Assembly: GCA_964616495.1 (NCBI GenBank)
Contig: CAZTRF010000002.1
Coordinates: 1-46,181 of the forward strand
Reading direction: 5' to 3'
DNA: 46,181 nucleotides
From: DAOSVX01 sp964616495
Lineage (GTDB): Bacteria > Bacillota_I > Bacilli_A > RF39 > UBA660
Under the pieces are notes generated by a model. The model did not search any database. It had not been told where the DNA came from and was given only the letters and a program-made list of their open reading frames with translations. The translations under genes were made by a program, and so were the position numbers. This document shows, piece by piece, positions 41,640-46,181 of the stretch; the first letter of the stretch is position 1; the number at the start of each line of letters is the position of its first letter.

Positions 41640-42364
41640 ATTATCTCTCCTTTAGTAGCTATTTCTACAAAGGCATCTTCAAAGTTTTTGGTTTTAGCTT
41701 TTTTGATTAATTCTTTAGCTGTTCCTACAGTTAAAAGATTTCCTTTAACCATAATACCAATTCGATCAGATAATACCTCGGCTTCTTCCATATAATGAGT
41801 AGTTAAAATAATGGTTATTTTCCCTTTTAATTCTTCTATTATTTTCCATAATTCTCTTCTAGCTAAAACATCTAACCCAAGGGTTGGTTCATCCAAAAAA
41901 ATTATTTTTGGTTTGGTTATTAAAGCCATTGCTATTGACAATCTTCTTTGCCACCCTCCAGACAATATTTTAGCTTTACTATTTTCTACTTCAGTTAAGT
42001 CAAATTTTATTATCATTTGACTAACCTTTTCGTCAATATTATCGGTTCCATAAATTGAGGCCATAAATTCCAAATTTTCTTTAACTGATAAATTAGGAGC
42101 TACTGCTGTTTCTTGAGGCGATACATTAATTATTTGTTTTATTTCATTAATATCTTTTAAAATACTCTTTCCTTTAACAAAGGCATCTCCACTAGTTGGT
42201 TTAACTAAACCGGTTAACATCTTTATAGTAGTTGTCTTACCTGCTCCATTTACTCCTAATAAAGCAAATAGTTCCCCTTCTTTAATATCTAGATTTATTT
42301 TATTAACGGCTGTTTTTTTACCATAAACTTTTTCTAAATCTTTTATTTCAATAGCTTTATTCAT
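41636..42364 (-). CDS. ABC-2 type exporter ATPase
   Basis: A 242-residue ABC ATPase. Walker A is GVNGAGKTT (37-45), the Q-loop SPQET follows, the signature is LSGGW (134-138) instead of LSGGQ, Walker B is IIFLDEP (154-160) and the switch His is in LTTHYMEEAE. The LSGGW variant is found in the multidrug and lantibiotic-type subgroup. ATG 42364 is chosen because AGGTGG lies 5 bases upstream; it overlaps the AbrB-like gene by 8 bases. Confidence 0.92.
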   Translation of the reverse strand: MNKAIEIKDLEKVYGKKTAVNKINLDIKEGELFALLGVNGAGKTTTIKMLTGLVKPTSGDAFVKGKSILKDINEIKQIINVSPQETAVAPNLSVKENLEFMASIYGTDNIDEKVSQMIIKFDLTEVENSKAKILSGGWQRRLSIAMALITKPKIIFLDEPTLGLDVLARRELWKIIEELKGKITIILTTHYMEEAEVLSDRIGIMVKGNLLTVGTAKELIKKAKTKNFEDAFVEIATKGEII

Positions 42365-42563
42365 TTTTACCACCTAAAATATCTGATGCTAAAGCATCAA
42401 ATACTTCGACCTTAGCTAAAGCCATACCCTTCTTCTTATCACCTAATAGTACCAAACTATCTCCGGATTTTATATTAAACATTTCCCTAGCTTCTTTAGG
42501 TATTACTATTTGTCCTTTCTCTCCAACTCGACAAATTCCAAATATTCTTTTATCTTCTTTCAT
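42357..42563 (-). CDS. AbrB/SpoVT-type transcription regulator of the ABC operon
   Basis: A 68-residue DNA-binding protein with the swapped-hairpin AbrB domain: GICRVGEKGQIVIPKEAREMFNIKSGDSLVLLGD. It dimerises to bind DNA. The C-terminal 20 residues are a helical extension. As the first gene of a three-gene unit with an ABC exporter, it probably represses its own operon; direct repeats in the leader are a possible operator. It is preceded by a good sigma-A promoter. Confidence 0.9.
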   Translation of the reverse strand: MKEDKRIFGICRVGEKGQIVIPKEAREMFNIKSGDSLVLLGDKKKGMALAKVEVFDALASDILGGKNE

Positions 42564-42577
42564 AGGCTCTCCTCGTA

Positions 42578-42598
42578 CAACTTTTCACACATTTCACA
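42578..42598 (-). promoter_or_regulatory. Direct repeat in the abrB leader, possible operator
   Basis: Minus strand GTGTGAAATGTGTGAAAAG: two copies of TGTGAAA spaced nine bases apart, just downstream of the -10 box. A candidate autoregulatory site for the AbrB-like protein. Confidence 0.3.
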
Positions 42599-42601
42599 CT
42601 T

Positions 42602-42630
42602 ATTATATTACATTCATAATATTTTGTCAT
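42602..42630 (-). promoter_or_regulatory. Promoter of the abrB-ABC operon
   Basis: Minus strand ATGACA (42625-42630, 5 of 6), 17-base spacer, TATAAT (42602-42607). It begins right after the T-run of the terminator upstream, a clean insulated layout. Confidence 0.75.
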
Positions 42631-42631
42631 T

Positions 42632-42653
42632 AAAAAAATCTCTCACGAGATTT
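42632..42653 (-). terminator. Terminator downstream of the tRNA gene
   Basis: Perfect 7-bp stem AAATCTC/GAGATTT with a 4-base loop and seven T residues on the minus strand. Between it and the tRNA (42654-42806) lie about 150 bases in which I see no gene. Confidence 0.75.
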
Positions 42654-42806
42654 ATTTTACTTTTTGACCATAAGTTTTACAACTTCTGAAGCTTTATCAA
42701 TTAACTGTTTATTCTATTACCTATTTACATAATAACACCAAACTATTAATTTGTGCATTTTTAATATATATATCAAAAGTTCGAATAGTTCAAACATAAT
42801 TCCAAA

Positions 42807-42883
42807 TGGTGGGCAATACAGGATTCGAACCTGTGACCTCTTCCATGTGAAGGAAGCACTCTAACCAGCTGAGCTAATGGCCC
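42807..42883 (-). tRNA. tRNA-Val (anticodon CAC), CCA encoded
   Basis: A 77-base cloverleaf: acceptor GGGCCAT with ATTGCCC, D-stem GCTC/GAGT, anticodon stem CTTCC/GGAAG around loop TTCACAT (anticodon CAC, codon GUG), T-stem ACAGG/CCTGT with TTCGAAT, discriminator A and encoded CCA. The fifth acceptor pair is C-T, a mismatch. A CAC valine tRNA is uncommon in AT-rich genomes, where UAC alone usually reads all valine codons. Confidence 0.88.
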
Positions 42884-42905
42884 AATATAATAATATTATA
42901 GTATA

Positions 42906-43862
42906 TTATTTTTGTTTAGATAATATTTTTATTGTATCTATATCTTTTGCACAACATTTATCTATAGTTGCAAAAACTGGATTTAGTTGACACCATTTAG
43001 TAACTCCTCTAGTTATAACCAATTTCCCGTTGTATATTTGATGAACTCCTCTACAAAAGCCACTAGTTCTTAGACTAGCCTCTTTAATACCACTTCCTTC
43101 GCTAGCCATAATTCCTTTGTCTCCTTTAACAATCCCTAATCGTTGCCACCATTTAGGGATAAGGCCATCATGCATATGGCCGGCTACATATAAATCAAAG
43201 TTTTTCAAAAGACCTTTTAACTCAATTATTCTACTCATTTCTCGAGTGGAAATATCTTTACTATTTAGTTGATTATAAATATAGGTTTCAATAGCTCCAA
43301 CAGTTTCCGGAGAATGGGTTAGCATTATATTAAATCCTCCATTAGTTAAAAGTTTTAATAATCCATCAATATTTATAATAGCTTCTGTAAAATACTCATT
43401 CCAATTATTTTTAAATTGCGGATAATAATTTTGAAATACTGGTTCTACTCCTACAAAATTAACTCTACCAATACTTTCATAACGATTATTTAATAAGTAA
43501 AAATCATGCTTTTTTTCAAATCTTTTAAAATAAGCTAAGAAATCATCTAGTAGATATCCACAGCTTTCTTTTAAATCATGATTGCCTCTTGAACAAAGTA
43601 CTGGAGCTATATAAGATAATCCCGTTAATAAATAATCTAATTTCAATCTAATTGCTCCATTAGATATATCACTAATCCGATAAACAAAGTCTCCTGGTAT
43701 TAGTATATAATCAGGATTAGTTTCTTTTATTTTTGATAATAAAAGATCAATTAAGTCATAAGAAAGATACTCGGTATCATGAATATCAGCCAATAAAGAA
43801 ATAGTAAAATCTTTTTTTACTTTATCTGTAGAAATAGTTGTAACAGTTTCAGTTATTTTCAT
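42906..43862 (-). CDS. Cytoplasmic metallophosphoesterase
   Basis: A 318-residue calcineurin-like phosphoesterase without a signal or anchor. Metal ligands: Asp26-x-His28 (ADIHD), Gly-Asp58, Gly-Asn-His-Asp (93-96), the His in LTHSPE and AGHMHDG near residue 224. A Cys/His-containing C-terminal part (WCQLNPVFATIDKCCAKD) is extra to the core domain. It follows yvcK by 16 bases and is probably co-transcribed. Substrate unknown; it is only distantly like the membrane-anchored enzyme at 34781. Confidence 0.88.
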   Translation of the reverse strand: MKITETVTTISTDKVKKDFTISLLADIHDTEYLSYDLIDLLLSKIKETNPDYILIPGDFVYRISDISNGAIRLKLDYLLTGLSYIAPVLCSRGNHDLKESCGYLLDDFLAYFKRFEKKHDFYLLNNRYESIGRVNFVGVEPVFQNYYPQFKNNWNEYFTEAIINIDGLLKLLTNGGFNIMLTHSPETVGAIETYIYNQLNSKDISTREMSRIIELKGLLKNFDLYVAGHMHDGLIPKWWQRLGIVKGDKGIMASEGSGIKEASLRTSGFCRGVHQIYNGKLVITRGVTKWCQLNPVFATIDKCCAKDIDTIKILSKQK

Positions 43863-43878
43863 AGATATCTCTTTACTT

Positions 43879-44877
43879 TTAACTTTTATTTATAGTTTTT
43901 CTATATTCTTTAGGGGTTTCTTTACTATTACTCCTATAAAATAGCATATATGCAAAAATATCCAAGGCCACTTTAATTCCATCGTGCCTTAATAAACCAT
44001 TCTCAGTAGACACGTAGTCATCACTAATAACAGTAAGCTCATTTAAGTTTTCTTTGTCTAAAGTAACTGGATCTTTTTGTTCTAAAGTTTCATATCTTTG
44101 GCGCATTTCTTCACTAATCATGCCTTCATTAGCAACTACAACTGATATTTTTCTTTCACCTAGATATCTATTTAACAATGCAATATGATCACTAACTTTA
44201 AAATCATCTGTTTCTCCTGGTTGAGTCATCATGTTACAAGCATACATAATTGGTGCTCTGCTTGCGTCAATAGCGGCTATAATTTCAGGACATATTAAAT
44301 TAGGAATAACGCTTGTATAAACGCTTCCCATGCTTAATATTATTAAATCAGCATCCATAATAGTTTTAATAGCATTAGGATCAGCTTTAGCCTTTTCTTT
44401 ATAATAAACGTTAACTATTTTTTTCTTAGCTTCCGTAATATTATGTTCTCCTTCGATAATGGTACCATCGGCCATTTCCCCAACCAAATGAACGTTTTCC
44501 TCAGTTAAAGGAACAACCTTTCCTTTTAAGTTTAAGATGGTTGATAGGGCCTCTATCCCATCATTCATATTACCGCATATATTAGTGGCAGCCGTTAATA
44601 TTAGATTGCCTACGGTGTGGCCATCTAAATCACTCGTAGTATTAAATCTATAATCCAATAATTTTTCAACTAAAGGTTCAGTCTTAGATAAAGCAACTAA
44701 AACTTTCCTAACATCTCCAACTGCTGGTATTCCAAATTCTTCTCGAAGTCTTCCTGTGCTTCTCCCATCATCTGAAACCGATACAATTGCGCTTATATCC
44801 ATAGGAAATTGTTTTAATCCTATTAAAAGAGCACTCATTCCAGTTCCACCACCAAGAACTACAACTTTCTTTTCCAT
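43879..44877 (-). CDS. yvcK: YvcK/GlmR-type gluconeogenesis and morphogenesis factor
   Basis: A 332-residue protein of the CofD-like YvcK family. The nucleotide-sugar site VVLGGGTGMSALLIGLK at the start, then VSDDGRSTGRLREEFG, AVGDVRKVL and HTVGNLIL, are diagnostic. In B. subtilis GlmR binds UDP-GlcNAc and stimulates GlmS, linking carbon supply to wall synthesis. ATG 44877 is chosen because GAGGGG lies 6 bases upstream; an ATG six bases earlier would abut the site. It is usually next to rapZ and whiA; neither is here, so the cluster is broken up. Confidence 0.93.
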   Translation of the reverse strand: MEKKVVVLGGGTGMSALLIGLKQFPMDISAIVSVSDDGRSTGRLREEFGIPAVGDVRKVLVALSKTEPLVEKLLDYRFNTTSDLDGHTVGNLILTAATNICGNMNDGIEALSTILNLKGKVVPLTEENVHLVGEMADGTIIEGEHNITEAKKKIVNVYYKEKAKADPNAIKTIMDADLIILSMGSVYTSVIPNLICPEIIAAIDASRAPIMYACNMMTQPGETDDFKVSDHIALLNRYLGERKISVVVANEGMISEEMRQRYETLEQKDPVTLDKENLNELTVISDDYVSTENGLLRHDGIKVALDIFAYMLFYRSNSKETPKEYRKTINKS

Positions 44878-44930
44878 GGTCATCCCCTCTTAAATTCAAT
44901 ATTATAGTTTATATAAATTTTAAAGTAAAT

Positions 44931-44956
44931 AAAAAACTCAAAAGAATTCTTGAGTT
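44931..44956 (-). terminator. Terminator overlapping the CotF-like gene stop
   Basis: Minus strand stem AACTCAA/TTGAGTT with an 8-base loop containing GAATTC, followed by six T residues. It includes most of the TAA stop at 44955-44957. Confidence 0.75.
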
Positions 44957-45266
44957 AATTATTTAAATCTGCGTACTCTTGAGATAACATATTAGCTTTC
45001 TTTTCAATTTTAGTCTGAAGAGCTTCTTCTAATTTATACCAACCCTTTTGGAATAAAAGTTCATAAGTATCTCTTTGTAATTTACTGATTTTTTGAAAAG
45101 TTACAGCATAACCTTTATATAAGTCTTCATTACTAACTTCAGTTAAAAAAATTGCATAATTTTTAGTTAGTTCCTTTAAAGAAGTTAATAAAGCATTTAA
45201 ATAGTCACGGTTATTTAATTTTATTCCTTTACTAATCTCAACTGGAAGATTACCTATTTCACTCAT
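44955..45266 (-). CDS. CotF-like spore coat protein
   Basis: A 103-residue helical protein. NNRDYLNALLTSLKELTKNYAIFLTEVSNEDLY, then ISKLQRDTYELLFQKGWYKLEEA fits the coat F family (D-Y-L-N-D-L-L...GWY), whose members are ferritin-like four-helix coat proteins. It overlaps the upstream gene by 8 bases. Together with that gene it probably forms a two-component coat unit made in the mother cell. Confidence 0.75.
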   Translation of the reverse strand: MSEIGNLPVEISKGIKLNNRDYLNALLTSLKELTKNYAIFLTEVSNEDLYKGYAVTFQKISKLQRDTYELLFQKGWYKLEEALQTKIEKKANMLSQEYADLNN

Positions 45267-45477
45267 ACTTTCCTCCTATAATATCCAATATTTGAGTCAT
45301 ATTAGAATCAAATAGTTGGGCCCCTTTTTTAAGTATATTTTTAATTTCTTCATCTTGTACTTTACTAACACTATTACATGTATTTTTATAAGCCCCATAA
45401 TTCCACTGAAACATATCTTCCAAATAATCTAAATCTTTACCACTAATTATTTTAGGGACTCCCGTGTTTTTAGTCAT
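45259..45477 (-). CDS. Small CotF-associated coat protein candidate
   Basis: A 72-residue helical protein starting MTKNTGVPKIISGKDLDYLED, then WNYGAYKNTCNSVSKVQDEEIKNILKKGAQ. Residues 14-60 resemble a half-length coat F helix pair, and small partner proteins of this kind often precede coat F genes. It has an AAAGGA site 10 bases before ATG and overlaps the next start. Function by association only. Confidence 0.65.
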   Translation of the reverse strand: MTKNTGVPKIISGKDLDYLEDMFQWNYGAYKNTCNSVSKVQDEEIKNILKKGAQLFDSNMTQILDIIGGKYE

Positions 45478-45534
45478 AATATTTTTTTCCTTTCTATGAT
45501 TATTATTAGCTAAAATCGTTTAATTATTACACTT

Positions 45535-45558
45535 AAAAAACTCTTATATTAAGAGTTT
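45535..45558 (-). terminator. Terminator upstream of the coat genes
   Basis: Perfect 9-bp stem AAACTCTTA/TAAGAGTTT with a 3-base loop and six T residues on the minus strand. It ends transcripts arriving from the right; the 128 bases between it and the truncated AlbA_2 frame hold no gene I can see. Confidence 0.75.
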
Positions 45559-45686
45559 AGATCAGGCATATTATTTGTAAACATCTTTAAAAAGTCCTAA
45601 TTTATTAGCGATTTTTTCCTAGTTGATTTCCTTACTAAAAAATAAACGTTTTATTGTTCATTTTAATTTATAAAAGCTGCAATTTA

Positions 45687-45878
45687 CTATTTATTGTAAT
45701 AGTTGTCTCTTTGTAATAAATCTATATTGCCATTTAAACCAACTATTTTGCCATTATCATCTATTCCTATAAAAACATTCCCACCTTCACTATTTAATAA
45801 TGATATAACCTCATTTTCTAATTTGTCAGTTAATTTTATTTTAAATTCATTTCTAGTATCTTCTATAACATCTATCAT
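45687..45878 (-). pseudogene. Truncated AlbA_2/Schlafen-type DNA-binding domain
   Basis: A 63-residue frame starting MIDVIEDTRNEFKIKLTDKLENEV, then VISLLNSEGGNVFIGIDDNGKIVGL, the start of an AlbA_2 (Schlafen, divergent AAA-4) domain, which normally continues well over 300 residues. After NIDLLQ the family pattern is lost and the frame stops ten residues later. ATG 45878 has AAGGAG 7 bases before it. It is either a degraded gene or a very short derivative. A gene transcribed in the same direction would have continued left, where nothing related remains. Confidence 0.65.
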
Positions 45879-45942
45879 AACCATTCTCCTTATCCTACCA
45901 AAAGCATACCATATGTCAACAAAAATAATACATTCTTTTACA

Positions 45943-45970
45943 CAAAAAAACTTGTACAAAAAGTACAAGT
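45943..45970 (-). terminator. Terminator for a gene beyond the right edge
   Basis: Perfect 8-bp stem ACTTGTAC/GTACAAGT with a 5-base A loop (plus strand), followed on the minus strand by seven T residues. It must serve a minus-strand transcript from the right. Confidence 0.7.
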
Positions 45971-46005
45971 CGGCTTACAAAATGGTGCCATAGTGTATCC
46001 TTATT

Positions 46006-46031
46006 TGAACTGCTCCCCATTGGCAAAAACA
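46006..46031. mobile_element. Possible IS3/IS150-like terminal inverted repeat
   Basis: TGAACTGCTCCCC followed by ATTGGCAAAAACA resembles the TG-A-CTG-CCCC...ACA ends of IS150-type elements. Only this end is in the window and no transposase is visible, so the identification is weak. Confidence 0.25.
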
Positions 46032-46058
46032 TCATATCACAACTATGAACGAAAGTCT

Positions 46059-46123
46059 ATTCCTGATTATTTCCTGAAGATTTCCTGATTTATTCCTGAT
46101 TATTTCCTGAAGATTTCCTGATT
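46059..46123. repeat. Six-fold TTCCTGA repeat at exact 11-bp spacing
   Basis: Two 32-base copies (46059-46090 and 46092-46123) are identical. Within them TTCCTGA occurs at 46060, 46071, 46082, 46093, 46104 and 46115, always 11 bases apart, with ATT/GAT-type linkers. The region 45971-46181 holds no gene that I can support. Confidence 0.9.
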
Positions 46124-46181
46124 GAGAAAAGATTTTTTTAGTAACTTTTCTAAGTTTTATAAGGGTTTGCAAAGTTTTAAA

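Noticed and set aside
42654..42806. Possible small gene or RNA between the terminator and the tRNA
   Set aside because: Only very short frames without ribosome sites and no stable structure apart from the terminator.
46059..46123. CRISPR array
   Set aside because: The repeat unit is 11 or 33 bases with no unique spacers and no cas genes.
1..46181. Mycoplasma-type code with TGA as tryptophan
   Set aside because: Several genes end in TGA at the expected length (for example 1011 and 6014) and tryptophans are TGG.

Overview
The window is very AT-rich (by eye about 30% GC) and uses the standard bacterial code: several genes end in TGA, and tryptophan is TGG. Good AAGGAG/GGTG-type ribosome binding sites, a dacB-spmA-spmB-rluB block in the order known from Bacillus subtilis, YunB, CotF-like coat proteins, YvcK and SpoVT/AbrB all point to a spore-forming or recently spore-forming low-GC Bacillota. 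The 550-residue GltX resembles the form common in clostridia and relatives. I cannot name the genus. Two runs of ten N show this is a draft scaffold.

Layout. 1-9651 is mostly chromosomal housekeeping and sporulation: yunB, an acidic tail-anchored protein, a [4Fe-4S] ferredoxin, rluB, spmB, spmA, a DacB-type carboxypeptidase, a stand-alone E2-like acyltransferase with an altered active-site motif, uppP, rmuC, a DedA-like protein and a minimal rhodanese. 9683-33962 is one 24-kb block, all on the minus strand, with a sigma-A-like promoter before the first gene. 34023-46181 returns to ordinary genes: CPBP protease, two metallophosphoesterases, a Pro/Tyr-rich miniprotein, a SEDS protein, a GGDEF protein with folD and gltX, an AbrB-regulated ABC exporter, a tRNA, yvcK and CotF-like coat genes. 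It ends with a truncated AlbA_2 gene and an unusual six-fold 11-bp repeat.

The 24-kb block is the exciting part. In transcription order it encodes two secreted or anchored surface proteins (one of 1134 residues with about 34 cysteines); a Tad/Flp pilus set (a pilin-like subunit, CpaB, CpaF ATPase, TadB, TadC, three TadE-like proteins, a TadZ-like protein); four paralogous VirB2-like membrane proteins; and a type IV secretion core (VirB6-like, PrgI-like, VirB4 split into two cistrons, a SpoIID-CHAP wall enzyme, two paralogous lipoproteins and a VirD4-type coupling ATPase). Most genes overlap or lie a few bases apart. I see no relaxase, integrase, prepilin peptidase or attachment site in the window. 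The simplest reading is a resident hybrid Tad-pilus/T4SS export machine with three ATPases (CpaF, VirB4, VirD4), not a conjugative element. That function is inferred; the gene content is seen directly.

TadB is broken by two assembly gaps. The contig ends there carry a 54-bp fold-back repeat and about 110 bp of unrelated sequence, so that locus needs resequencing before anything is concluded from it. Many intrinsic terminators overlap stop codons, and two lie between the VirB2-like genes, where they may set the ratio of pilin-like subunits to the downstream machinery.
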